DNA of 64,000 nucleotides from NCBI GenBank assembly GCA_021018815.1, contig JAITYX010000004.1:10910501-10974500 (forward strand). The letters run 5' to 3'. This document shows positions 49,701 through 62,059 of the stretch, one piece after another (the stretch's first letter is position 1; the number at the start of each line of letters is the position of its first letter). Below the pieces are notes generated by a model. That model did not search any database and was not told the DNA's origin. It saw only the letters and a list, made by a program, of their open reading frames with translations. A program made the translations under genes and the position numbers. Source of the DNA: Talinum fruticosum. Lineage: Eukaryota; Streptophyta; Magnoliopsida; Caryophyllales; Talinaceae.

Positions 49701-50525
49701 TATTAGTATATGTTCATGAAACAATAATCCATCAGGTCATGATAGTCTATATTCATGTCAAAATAGAAAACCAAACTAAACTTGTGTCAGATCTGTGTTA
49801 CATATCATGTTATCTCAAGTTCTTAACTTTTCTCAGCTGTATTTGTACCTGAACGGAAATTGTCTAGTAAAATGTTATCAAAGACTTGATGAATATATCA
49901 TTGTGCTCACCTTGAAATGGGAAGGTGGATTGATCCAAAAACAGTTACTGAGAGACAGTTTCTTAAGTGATATAAGATCACCAAGAAAAAAACTGCCATT
50001 TTCAAAGTTGTTTGAATCCAGCATAAAAGATTGTAGGTGCTCCAAACTTGAGGCCCTTCTTGAACCTGCAGAAGAGCATTACATAAACAAGTTCTGAGTT
50101 ACTCTAATTTAGTATATTTAATATCAGCACATACCATCTTTCTCAACCAGACTAGTAATGCCATTGGAAGATAAATCAAGGCTGATAAGTTCCCTTAAAG
50201 GCTTGAATGCTGTCACATTAAAGACCCCTGGTTTCTTCATAGACACCATCATTGAGCCAAGGTTAAGCATGGTTACACGCCGAGTGGTAGGGTTGCACTG
50301 AATCCTGACCCAACTGCAACAATTATATCTGTCTTTCTCTCCCTCGTCTAATGATGTAAAAAATTGATGATATTCTGAATCAACATGTGATTTCATGTAG
50401 GAATTGATTTCAAGTAAAGCAAGCCTTTCTTCTTCTATGCAACTTTCTACAGAACTGCACTGATTAGTCAGAACTGTACCTAACACCATCCATGACAACA
50501 TGTATTGTCTCCAACCCCAGTTCAT
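46727..50525 (-). CDS. LRR receptor-like protein gene F, several 1-bp deletions
   Basis: Same family, closest to D. Exons: 50525-50135 (MNWGWRQYMLSW signal peptide, VESCIEEERLAL, cap NCCSWVRIQC), 50065-49911, 49150-49080, 48997-48929, 48853-46727. Four single-base deletions break the frame, three of them in short runs of one base and one at a TT pair: 49937-49941 (exon 2), 49097-49101 (exon 3, 71 bp where 72 is usual), 48578-48582 and about 47949 (large exon). Apart from these there are no stops, and all splice sites are intact. Large exon: LRRs, island (GIYPLMTLTTRSIPVIIGD), LRRs, cap NPGLCGPSLNKSC, acidic KEDGDVGALDMED, helix (FLWSFAMASFIAFMSTILVL), tail WWLI. The pattern suits either a very young pseudogene or an uncorrected assembly. 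Confidence 0.8.
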
Positions 50526-50998
50526 AACTTCCTTCAACACAATTTTGTGTACAAGAGTGTTTCAGCACTCGATTCTTTTTGTGAGTCAATATTTCAGGTA
50601 ACCTTGGTTTGTTTTATACTAGCCCCCCCCAAAAAAAAAAAATGTTTGTGCAATACTCAAAAATCATCTAGTCAAGTCAAGAACGTCGGCTAATTCCTAC
50701 TATAAAAATCAATCCTGAGAGATCAGATGGTGAAAGGCAACTTGTCTTAATACTTTTAAACTCATGTTCGGTTTGGTGCAATTGGTTGCTGCTCACATCA
50801 GTATAAGCCTACTCCTGAAAGATATAATATACAATTGTTTCAAATTGTAGAGATAAAGGAAATTTCCTAACTTTTCAGTTGGAGATTTTTCAAAGTGAAG
50901 TATATATTTTAATGCACTATGAATTGCAGAGATGGGGAAATTTCCTAACTTCTCAGTTGGAGCCTTAGATAGGTTTTTCCAAGTGAAGTATATTTAAG
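50526..50998. other. Upstream region of gene F
   Basis: No gene. It contains a local duplication: the stretch with TTTCCTAACTTCTCAGTTGGAG occurs twice (about 50.87 and 50.94 kb). Confidence 0.5.
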
Positions 50999-51421
50999 GG
51001 TGTGTTCGGTAATAGCGTTTGAGGTAGTGATTAGTGTTTTGAAAGATGTAAAACACTACTTATCTAAAAATGTAAGTGTTCGGCAAAGTAGTGTTTGACA
51101 TAATGAGTAGAGTTTTAGGTAGTGTTTTCGAAAAGCTACTCAAAGTAACGTTTTCAAAAACACTACCTAGTGTTTGCACATAATTTCCAAAATTCTACTT
51201 TTTATTTTTTAAAATATTTTATCAACTATGTCCTTTTAAGTCATTTTATACAAATCTACTACTTAAACATCTACTATTAACGAACACACTTATCTCAAAT
51301 CACTAGTTGAACATCTAACCACTAACCACTAGTCGAGTAACAGCTAATCGCTAATAAAACAGCTAACAGTTACTAAAACAGCTAACCACTACTAAAACAG
51401 CTAATTTTACCGAACACGCCC
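50999..51421. mobile_element. MITE with TIR GGGTGTGTTCGG
   Basis: About 420 bp, ends GGGTGTGTTCGGTAATAG and inverse of CTAATTTTACCGAACACGCCC; the interior has repeated ACAGCTAA and GTAGTGTTT motifs. No coding capacity. A paralogous sequence nearby (about 50895-50930) shows the uninterrupted site ending TTTTAATGCACTATG. Confidence 0.75.
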
Positions 51422-51535
51422 AATGCACTATGTGGGGTAGTGCCTGGCTTAAATAAACCATTTTCTTGAGGACATTTCGCAAATGTGGAAAGATTTCAAA
51501 CAGGTGTGTTCAGTTCAAATAAAACGTTATTTATA

Positions 51536-51908
51536 GACTTGGGCTAACCCCGTGAAGTAGGTGGTTAGAATAATTAGATTAGCTCATGACCTTTGAAAGT
51601 GTGGCTTGAGTAGGCTTTGATGGTGCAACCGACCATTCCTAATACTTGTATAAACTTGGTTAGGTTTAGGCTTATCTCGATTAATTAGTAAGTAGTGAAA
51701 TCACAATCCGAGTATTCCTTTGATTGCTTTCTAAGATTAGATTAGTTATCATATATCTCACCTCTCTTGATTTGCCTCAATAGAAAGTTGAAGATAACTT
51801 TGATATTTGAAATACTAATTCTCTGTGGACACAACCTGTGCTTGCCGGTTAGCTACAATTACACCAAGTACTTGTGGTTGCAAATTTAAGACTTAATTCT
51901 TCCCAACA
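51536..51908 (+). repeat. Truncated gypsy LTR
   Basis: Matches 15497-15879 (same orientation) and ends exactly at the LTR terminus CTTCCCAACA. It lies between gene F and gene G. Confidence 0.8.
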
Positions 51909-52341
51909 AGGGGGAGACTTCAACTAATCCCCTCTGTTTATGTGGGGAAGTGTATACCTCCATCATAGATACAAGCATTGCAGTTTGGTAGTGTACATCC
52001 TTGCCAACTGGGTAGACAGTTGTCTACTGTCAGAAAAGCAGCTAGGAAGATATACTACACTGTAATTTTCTTATTTTCCACAAAAAAAGAAGTTAAGAAC
52101 TGAGAAAATATAGGATCTGAAGGTATACATGATTCAGTAGAAAACAATCATCTGCTAAAGCGGCCACCACTCCAGCACAGTAGAAATTCTCTCTTCATTT
52201 CATATAAAGTAAATATAAATAGTCTTGGTTTAACTTATATAGCCAACATGCTTTTTATAAGCAGAAGATACAATCTTAATAGCATATTCAGAATACATTA
52301 TCTGAGAAATGAGATAGATGGGAGTACTAAAGAGATGTAAA
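51909..52341. other. 3' flank of gene G
   Basis: No gene recognised; probably includes the former 3' UTR of G. Confidence 0.5.
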
Positions 52342-55300
52342 TTAAAGCAGCCAGCAAAAAAGATGCCACTCTACAAACTCAAACCATGCTTCCCACCAAT
52401 ATGGATTGATGGCTAGCACCACAATTGTTGCCATAAATGCAACGAAAGATGTCATGCCAAAGCTCTATAAGAAGTCTTTCATGTCAAATCCTCCAGCATC
52501 TCCATCTTCTTTAGAGTTAGTACCAGCAGAGGGAGGCGGTGCACTGGTTGGGATGCCATTGCAGGATTTATTTAGGATTGACACACAAAGTCCAGGGTTC
52601 CCAAGGTAGCTTCTTTCATTGAAATTCTCAAACTGTCCTGTCTCGGGTGTCCTTCCTGTCAAGTTCTTGTATGACACGTTGAAGACCGCCAAGAAGTTTA
52701 GCTCGACCAACTGATAAGGAATCATGCCCTTCAATCTGTTTGAAGAGAGGTCTAAGCTCTCAATCTGTTTCAGATTTGAAAAGCTGCTGGGGATGGACCC
52801 GAATAAGCAATTGTGTGACAAATTCAGAGAATGGACAAGTGTCAAATCTCCCAATTTTGATGGTATGAAACCGCTAAGGTTGTTGCAGGATAAATCCAAT
52901 CCTGACATAAGGCACAGGACGCCATTTATATAAGAGAGATGCTGATTCTTTACCAGGAATTCCACTTCATCTGACATGGTAAATAAGCCTCTTTGAGCAC
53001 TCACCACTCCGAGTTGATGGCTAGGTATCCCAATGTTTTCCCTACCAAAATCCATATTTGCAAACCATGGGGGTATCTCTCCGGATAAGTTGTTATGTGA
53101 GAGATCTAATATGCCAATGTAATATGGCTGGCACAACTCATGTGGAATTTGACCATGAAAATTATTTCCACCAAGTAAAAGTACTTGCAACCTCGAAAGC
53201 TCGTTAATCCATGTTGGAATGCTGCCTGAGAGGTGATTATCCCTCAACTCAAGTGTTAATTAGGCGCTTGTAGCTTGATAATGCACTTGGTATAGGCCCT
53301 ATGAAACTATTATTGTGCAGATGCATATAATTTAAAGAAGAAAAGCTTGAGCATGAAGGCATCACCCCAGTAAAGTTGTTCTGTGAGAGGTCTAAATGCC
53401 TCAGCCATTTACCGAGCTTGCAAATATCCAGAGGAATTTGGCCTTGCAAAAATTTTTTGATATGGCAAGAGTGTCCAACTGGTCAAGGTTGCCAATCCAG
53501 TTAGGAGGTTGACCCGTCACTTTGTTGTTGGACAAGTCCAAGTACCATAACTGTGAACTTTTTCTGAGAGCATCCTTCATTGTCCAACCAAATTGATTGT
53601 TGCTCAGCTTCAACCACTGCAAACTTGGTAGGTTCATATGCTCTGGGATTATATCCCCTTGTAGGTTATTGTCAGATAACTGCAGTATCTTCAAGGATTC
53701 ACAACCACTAAGTAGCGGTCTTGGCACCTCTCCAACTAAGTTATTGTGGGACAAATCCAGCACTGAAAGCTTTCCCAACTTACCCATTGAAGTTGGAATA
53801 TCTCCTACAAAATGGTTTGTCGACATTTCTAGATCAGAGAGCTGGGGGAATACCAAATCAATATTCTCTGGCAGCTTACCATGAAGATTGTTGCCTGAGA
53901 TTACCAGAGTATCCAATGAACTTATCTCACAACGCAACTCAATGTATCCAGTAAGAGAGTTGTTTGCGAGTTCCAATCCCTGAGCCCAGAGTTGTTGTTC
54001 AGCAACCAAGTAGGGAAAGATCCAACCAAGTCATTGTCCGAGAGGACAAGGGAACTCAGATTGTATTGCTGTGACAGAAATTTAGGAATGATTCCATCTG
54101 GCTTGTTCAGATTACAACCTTGTAAGCCTAGGTGTTGCAAATGAAATGAGGGTTGCCACGATGGGTACTCTGTTTCAACTTTCAACTGGTTTCTTGAAAG
54201 ATCCAAAAACTGAAGCTCCGAGAGGTTGGCAAAATAACTCAAGGATAATTTTCCTTCAATATAGTTATCTGACAGATCCAAGAACTCCAAGGATGTCAGA
54301 TTCGCTAACATATTTGGAAACTTGACACTGAAATTACTGTTCGAGAGGGACAATTGTCGTAGAGATGCAAGGTTTAAGAGCATATTTAGATTCCCTTCCA
54401 AATATGTGTATCCGAGATCAAGAACTTGGAGTGATGAAAAGTTCCGCAGACATGAAGGCAAACTACCAACAATACCACTTTGATGCAGATCCAACTCAAC
54501 AAGATTCTTGAATTCGCAAAGACCTGTACAGGTCACGAGTAAATTTCGAATGATCACATTATTACTCAATTATGCCAAAGAATAAGCATGCAGATAATAC
54601 TGCGGCAAAGGTCTTCTACTAGAAAACATTTTTGTTCTCAGCTCGTGATGGCAATCACTAACAGATAACAAGCATCAAAAGGAAGTTTTGGAAGTTGATG
54701 ATGATTTAGTTACCTAGGATAGAACCATCATATGGACCCCCGGACAATTTCAACACGCGCAGCTCTCTCAGGTTTACTAAATCTGTTGTAGAAGGATATT
54801 ACAACCAAAAATAAACCTCATATTTGAACCTTAATTATATACTCTCACAGCCTCAAATTTGACTCTGGTTGAGGCAAATACCTTTCAAAGAACCATCTCC
54901 GATATCATTCTTGCTCAAATCTAGTACTAGCAGCTTAGTCAAATTCACTAATTCTGTAACAAAATAATATCAAAGCAAACATAGCAAAAGCCAAAAACAC
55001 AAGAAAGTAATACCCCAAAACCAACGTTATGGACTGAAAAACCCAAATCAAAGTTCCAGGGTTGATCAGAAATGACTCACTCATGAAATAACGTGTCGGT
55101 CTTTCAATCATGTGTGATGAATAAATAGATTGATACTTGGACTTGGAAAATAATTTAACTTCTAACCCCTTTCTCTGTTATTCTTAAAAATCATCAGTGC
55201 CTAAGGTGAAAGAACTTTTTGGATCCAACACTGGTCTCACTGGATCATCTCGTGAGACCGTCTCATCTGGCAATTATAAGCCCATATTTTATTTCTACAA

Positions 55301-56223
55301 CCCAGCATTAAAAAGGTTCACACTCGTCCCTTTTTAATTTGTAAACTTCGTCTTCTTTGTTGTTCTAAAATTTCATCAAACTAACACAATCTATACATTA
55401 GAGTCAATGGTGATTTAGTTAGGGGTTCTCGTAAAATTTGTAAGGTCTCCTCTGACTGCAGGTCTGTGTTTGAGGTTGTTTCTTTGTATCTTTTACGTAT
55501 GCATTGCCATATGATGATATGACCAAAAGAAAAGCACAATCTATAAGATGTTAATTTCCAGAAGAACTGCTGCATGGAAAGACTCACCTTGAAGCTGGAT
55601 CCTCCAAAGGGAGTAACTCAGTCAATTTCTTAAGCGATTGAAGACCACCAAGGAAAATCCCACCACTAAAATCATTTTAGTCCAGAATTAAAGTTTGTAG
55701 GTTCTTCAAACTTGTAATTCTTTGAGAACCTGCATTGCAAATAAGTTAGTATCAATTCTACCAGTTAACTTCTGGACTAAACTATATGAGAGTATCACAT
55801 AACACGTACCATCTTTCTCAACTAAACCAGACATTTGGTTGTTGGATAAGTCGAGGCTTTTGAGTTCCCTAAGGGGTAGAACATTGTCAAATTAAACAGC
55901 CACTGGGGCTCGTCAAAATAAAGTGGAAATCCATCAGGGCTTCCTTTGTCAGTGACCTTTGAGCTGAGGTTGAGCTTAGTCACTCTTCCGGATATGGAGT
56001 TGCAATGAACCCGAGCCCAAGTGCAGCAGTTGTTTCTATCTCCCTCTTCATTATATAGTCCATCGAAAGATCGATATCTAGGATCTGCATAAGATTTCAT
56101 GTGGGAATTGATTTCAAGTAAAGCAATCCTCTCTTCTTCTATCCAGCATTATACATTGCGAGCCTGAACAAAAGCTGTTAATATCATCCATAATAACACA
56201 TACTCTACACGAGTCCAACTCAT
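52342..56223 (-). pseudogene. LRR receptor-like protein gene G, pseudogene
   Basis: Same family. Exons: 56223-55810, 55729-55588, 54953-54882, 54782-54714, 54523-52342. Start MSWTRVEYVLLWM; cap NCCTWARVHC. Three in-frame stops: TAA at 56149-56151 just after the signal peptide (NV*CWIEEER), TAA at 55677-55679 in exon 2, and TAG at 52465-52467, where a Trp of the membrane helix (DFL*SFG) is expected. Frameshifts near 55872, 53975, 53450 and (an insertion) 53256. Exon 2 is also shortened. The large exon still shows LRRs, island, cap NPGLCVSILNKSC and acidic KEDGDAGGFDMKD, and ends HLFCWLL. Unlike F, the nonsense substitutions make this a real pseudogene and not only a sequence problem. Confidence 0.85.
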
Positions 56224-57216
56224 AACTGCTCACTTTTTAACCTGTTGAGTTAGTACTGACTATGCATGGGTTGATATATACACTCTTAAGTCATCTACTC
56301 AAGTCAAGTCGATTCATTAGGTAATGAAAATTGTTACTGATAATACTCAGGAAGATTGATTGATTTAGGGAAAAAATAGTCCCTAGCCACTTAATTCTTT
56401 ACGCGTTTTTTGAACGATTCATAGGCTTCACCAAGATGAATTTCAAAAGGGCATTTCATTATAGTCTTGAGGAGGTCTTCTTACTTTTTGAATATATAGG
56501 TTTGAAAATTGGGATTGAAGAATTGTTACTGTCCGAGATGTCAAAAAAAGGTTCCTTTTGCTTTAAATAGAAGTTTCAATGATAAAAATACATGAGAAGA
56601 TTGTATATAAGGATAATTTTCTAAAAAAATAAATCTAAATATCAAAATAATTTCTATTTGGACAAATTAATGATAAGTATACTTTCACCTGACTCTAGCT
56701 TCAAACAATAATCTGACTAAATTGTATTTTTTGACTTTAATATGTCTTTTTCAAATGTAAAATTTCTATTACTAAAAGTTGTCGTCAACCCTAATTTAAT
56801 TTAAACTCTTACATTTTTGTTTCAAACTTCCATTTGCGACCTCCTCCAAGTGAACAAAGCTAATTGGCTAAACCTTAAAAGGGATTAAAAGGAGTTTAAT
56901 AGAAGTTAATAAGAGTAATCACTCCTCTTAACCATATTTAAAAAGATCAAGAAGATCTGCACCAAAAAAAAAAAAAAAAATCAAGAAGTGTGAACTTTTT
57001 TAATACCCTATCTGCCCCTCTTTGCTCTAGTGTGGACATGATATCAATTGTGTTACTAAACTAATGGTTCCAAATTAAGCATCACCTTAATATAAAATTT
57101 TATTTTCAATAAATATAATTATTAACTAATAATTTATTAATGTTGTCACTCGTCAACAAAAAAAAAAAAAAAAAATCAACCTCCTAAAAACTGTCCTGGC
57201 AGATGCTGTATATAGA
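56224..57216. other. Intergenic region between RLP cluster and FPG genes
   Basis: No gene recognised. AT-rich, with two poly(A) tracts (about 56966-56982 and 57157-57175). It marks the change from the minus-strand RLP array to the plus-strand FPG pair. Confidence 0.55.
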
Positions 57217-60200
57217 GTGGAACTTGCACTAGCCAGTAAAAAACATGAATCTTTAGAAAAGCCCGCGAAATCTCTCTCTCTCTCTTTTTCTGACGCCAAG
57301 CCGGAGCTCCCAGAGGTAGAAGCAGCGAGGTCCGCCATTGCCGACCACTGTATCGGCAAGAAGATAGTAAAAGCAACCATCGCGAATGATCCCAAGGTCA
57401 TCTATGGCGTCTCACCTTCCGACTTCGAAGCTTCTCTCCTCAACAAAACCATCGTCGCCGCTCACCGTAAGGGCAAGAACTTGTGGATTCAGCTTGACTC
57501 TCCTCCATTCCCTACCTTCCAGTTCGGTATTCTTCAAACCCTTCACCAAAATTTGTATCTTTTACATTAATCTGTAGCGCGGTTTTTAGGGTTTAACCGT
57601 TTAAGGGTTTCAGCTAATGGAAGGTAATTCAAATGGATAATCAGCAGAGATTAATTTCGATTCGTTCAATTTGTAGGCGATTATCTGCTGCGTGTTTGCG
57701 AATCTGGCCTTTTGTGTGTGTGGGGGGGCGCTCTGCTAGATTATATGAAGCTTACCTGTTGTTCATTTGAAATTTAAGTTCTTTTTTTTTGGGGGGTGGT
57801 TCTTTCTAGATTTCTCACCAGCAAACTCGTGCATATTTTTCTCCATTTTGGGACTGTGTTGAACCGTAGAAGTGTTCTGATAAGATAACACTTCAATTAC
57901 AGTTCATACTGGTTTTTTTCCTTTTGGTTTGGGAAAATATATAAACTAATGTAAACAAAATTAATAAAAAAACCATTCATCATTTAAGTATGTACAATTT
58001 CTAGATTACTTTTTGGCAGGATGGGTGCAAATTGAGGTTAGTTTGATGAATACGGTAAAGTTACAAGTACCTACTACGTATTGTATTGTCTAGAGAACAA
58101 CAGAAATGATACATGGTTTTTCTGGATGGAGCGCTTAAATTCTTTTTGTACCAATTTCTCTATTCATCAGTCAAAAACATTTTGTTACCTTGACTTGTAT
58201 TCTTTTACTGGGATGACAGGAGCTATATATATTAAGGGGTTGCGGTCACCAAATATAAGAGGTTTCTGAGAACATATTGATGTCATGCATACTGGCATTA
58301 TGCATCGAGCTTTGCTGTTATATTTTTTCCCTCTAATTCAGGTTTTGTTATTTTGCATACGTTAGTGGTTGTAATTAGAGTTAGACAGTTTAGTAATTGT
58401 CTCTGGACCTCTGGTGTTAATAGCTTGCAGGCTGATTGCACTGTAGATATCGAGCATGATGTGATTGTGGAATGTGGAAAAATGTTGTAATGTACACTTT
58501 GTGGGGTGTGACTGTGTCTGTATGTTTGCCGTCAACCTCCTTAATGTTATTGTTTATCCATGTCAAGATCTGTCTTTATTGAGTTGGGGTGAATCTCATT
58601 GGCCCACTTGAGTTTTGGATGGACTGATTTCATTACTGGGAAGGCCACTATGTTTTGTGCCTAGTATGTTTCTTTGGTATGCAAACCATTCTAGAAGACT
58701 TGCAAGCTTGTGTGTAAGATTTTGGCTAATAGGTCATCCATCGTCTGCATCCACGCATTTAGTCGAAAATATCAAGTTTGCATCTTCTGCATGCTATTGG
58801 ATTGTCTGTTACTCGAGACTTTGACAGTTGAATCAGCTCATTTTGTTTTCTTTCTTTCTTTTATTCTCCCTTTCTTGCTTTCTCACTGTCTTTTTCCTTT
58901 GTCCACCTCTCTAATAATGCTGTCTATATGTATATGGTATGTGATTTGGTGAATCTTTGAGGCATTTTGATGGCTAAGACAGGTTTAAAATTTCAAATTA
59001 TTCAATATTGGAGACGGTTTATCATTTTGTAATGTATCTTTTTGGCTTTAGATCTTCTGTAAATGATGATGATGAATGGCCTTCAAAGTTTTCCAAGTTC
59101 TTTATTGAAGTAAGTATCCCTCATGTGTGAATGGTCTACTTGTAATATATGAAAAATGTCATGATGATTATGATCTACTAGTACCTGAAGTCAAAACTTG
59201 CTTCCAATTTTGTTAGCCCCTGTTGCTGAGTTTCAGATTAAATCCTTTATTGCAGCTAAATGATGGGCTGGAGCTCTCTTTCACAGATAAGAGGCGGTTT
59301 GCTAAAGTTTGCTTACTGGATGATGTATTATAATATCCTGCATACTCATTCCAATCTCGCATCTCTTCTTTAAGGACAGTCCCTAGTCATTTGCTTACAT
59401 TTCATTGCAGCCTGCTTCTGTTCCACTAATATCTGAGCTGGGTCCGGATGCTCTATTGGAGCCAATGACGCAAGATGAGTTTTCCATGCCTTGAGCAAGA
59501 AGAACATTGCAATCAAGAGCTTACTGGTCAATCAGGTCTGCTATCTCATAATACAGTTGGTCACTTAGTCATGAATTTGCTGATGAATAAAGCTGGCAAT
59601 AGTGTACTAGTTCAGAAAGATGACATTTACCGTTGCTTGCAATTGCTCTCTTCTGGTGACTTGTTATTTGATTGAGGAAACCACAGAAGCTAGTTGTATT
59701 AGAATTCAGCAGTATCCATCATAACTCTAAAGATGTTATAACATGTCTCCTGTACTCTTTTTGCTTTTTCACTGGGCCACAAGAATCTGGACACATCACA
59801 TGAGACTTTTCGTGATTAACTAAGTTGGAATGCATGAAGTAGAAAGGGGCCCAAAAAAATGGAGGTAAAAAATACTTCGTAAATGGATCTTTCTCCTATG
59901 ACATTCGAGTTAAACATCTTCACTGCTTCGATGAATTTCATCAATGAGCTCCATGACCATATACTTGTCATAGTGTTCCATAATATGAGGAAATACTTTT
60001 GTATAAGATGTCACCCGCCCCCATCCAAAAGGTCCCTTTGCAACACTGAACCACTGAACTGAACTCATCAGGCCCAGAGAAGGCCACACCTGGTCCGAGA
60101 CAGAGAAAACGAGTTTCTATTATCTGTATCTAATTCGATAACCTTTGGACTTGAAGTTTAAGTTCCCTGGTCTGTCAGATGCTGATGTATTTGCTTTTCG

Positions 60201-62059
60201 TTTCATTGGAACTATTTGGAACCTAACTTCCATCTGAACATTGCAGAGCTTTATCTCTGACATTGGAAACTGGGTTGCTGACGAAGTGCTATATCAAGTC
60301 AGTTTGCCTTCCTTCTGAGTTCTGATTATAGTCCTCTATAATTTGGGCCTGTGCCCCCCTCCCCAACCCACTTTGTTACTCCCAACGTCATTGATCAGTA
60401 GTTATCTTTCTTGTGAATGTTAGAAATAAGCAGCCTGATTATATTCATTGATATCTTTGCAATGTATTTCAACTGATGCAATTCTTACAACACATGAAGC
60501 TTATTCAGAAGTTTCGTAATTTTTCTCTGATTTATATGCATTCATTGCAGGCGAGAATCCATCCTTTGCAAATTGCTTCGTCCCTTTCAAGAGAAGATAG
60601 TGTCAGACTGCTCTTTTTTTTTTGTTCGAAACAGTGCCAGACTGCTGAAATGCATAAAAGAGGTGGGTCAGCTGACTGTATACCCAAGGTCTACTATAAT
60701 TATGGTGGTTTAGCTTTCTATTTTTGTTGACAAGGGAAGCTTAGACATAACACTTGTAGGTTATGCAGCATGCGGTTGAGTTGATGTTGATTCCATCCCA
60801 TTCCCTTTTGTTTGGTAGTTCCAATTTTCATTGAGGTGAAAAACCTGTAAAAGTTTATGGTAAGGTTTATGAACCATCACTTGACATTTTACTTCCAGGT
60901 ACTTGAAAAGGCGGTTGAGGTTGGAGCAGACAGTAGTCAATATCCAAGTAATTGGATTTTTCATTCACGAGAAAAGCAGCCTGGGAAGCGTTTTGTTGAT
61001 GGTTTGGCTTCTGACTCAGAAAGCACTTTCACTCGTTCTCATACCTTATATGTTGTTCCTCAGAAGAGGCATTATTTTCTCCTTGTGCATTCTTGTTCCT
61101 GTGCTACTTAGCACTTATGCAAAGAAGAGAGGATGGAGGTGCTGAATGTAAGGTTTATATTTTTGAGCAGCAAAATATACTGCCGATACCCATGATTGAG
61201 GAACTATTTTTTATTGCCATTGCTGGTTGCTGTATGAGTGAAGTCTGCCAACTTGTTGGAGATCGTTGCATGCTGGCATTTTTGTACTATGTCAGCTGTC
61301 CAAAATTCCTAAATTTGATGATGCAGTGATCTTCATGTGCTCGAACACTTTCACGTTTCAGAATTTGGGCATATTCATCTTATTCTGTGGCATCAATCTA
61401 ACCAGCAGTCCGTCCTCTGAATTTTTCATCTGTCATGGAATTTGAGTTTCGACTTTGTCCATGGAGTATGGTTGTTGATTATTTACCCATTTTGCTCATC
61501 TCTTAGTCTTGGAACAACCCCTCCCCCCAATGATTTCACTACTGTAATTGTGACAATGCCTACCCCCCTTTATGTTATGCAGGAAAGAAAGTTGACTTCA
61601 TCAATGTTGATGGAAGGGTATGTCTCATGAAAATAACTTCTTTTTACAAAAATTTGACCTAGCGGTTGGTTCGCTGAGATTGCATCCTCTTGTCAGACAA
61701 CAGCTTACGTACCAGAGCTTCAAAAGCTAAGTGGAGAACAAGCCACAAAAGCTCCTGCTAAACCACAAAAAGAATCTTCAAAAAAGAACAAGGATGATGT
61801 TGAGAACAATGATAAGAAGATGGCTCCTGCAAAGAGGAAATCACAAGGAACGGGAGGAAATAAGAATGCGAACAAGATCAAGAAACCAGGGGGTATGTCA
61901 AAGAAGGCTAGAACAGAAGCTAAACCCATGGAAAACAATGATTCTGATGCTATCGATGCTAGTGATGATGACAGTGGAGATCAGAAGAGGACAAGGAAAG
62001 CTACAGATGAAACCACAGCTGAAGAAGCAAACATCAAGGAAAGGAAAATGATGCGCTGA
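57217..62059 (+). pseudogene. FPG1: Formamidopyrimidine-DNA glycosylase, copy 1, damaged
   Basis: Fpg/MutM family base-excision-repair enzyme that removes oxidised purines in the nucleus. Exons: about 57298-57526, 58211-58261, 59052-59109, 59256-59324, 59411-59535, 60247-60297, 60551-60662, 60899-61001, 61583-61617, 61697-62059. Recognised: PELPEVEAARSAI, RKGKNLWIQL, GAIYIKG, DEWPSKFSKFF, SFTDKRRFAKV, ELGPDALLEPM, NWVADEVLYQARIHPLQ, NWIFHSREK, TTAYVPELQKLSG, then a Lys/Glu-rich plant tail ending KERKMMR. Damage: the initiator ATG is AAG at 57298-57300 (nearest in-frame ATGs, 57217 and 57247, would bury the catalytic N-terminal proline); the intron 1 acceptor is CTG, not CAG; a base is missing in exon 2 (about 58235) and in exon 5 (about 59488); a 34-bp insertion lies in exon 7. 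The usual GIGNW motif reads DIGNW. Probably non-functional, though C-terminal exons are clean. Confidence 0.8.
60600..60646. repeat. 21-bp poly(T) insertion with 13-bp duplication in FPG exon 7
   Basis: GTGTCAGACTGCT (60600-60612) and GTGCCAGACTGCT (60634-60646) flank CTTTTTTTTTTGTTCGAAACA. Read on the minus strand this is a short body plus poly(A) with a target duplication, as left by target-primed reverse transcription. It adds 34 bp and shifts the frame. Confidence 0.7.

Noticed and set aside
20026..56223. Receptor kinases (LRR-RLK)
   Set aside because: Every complete C-terminus ends within about 30 residues after the membrane helix, with no kinase motifs, so these are receptor-like proteins.
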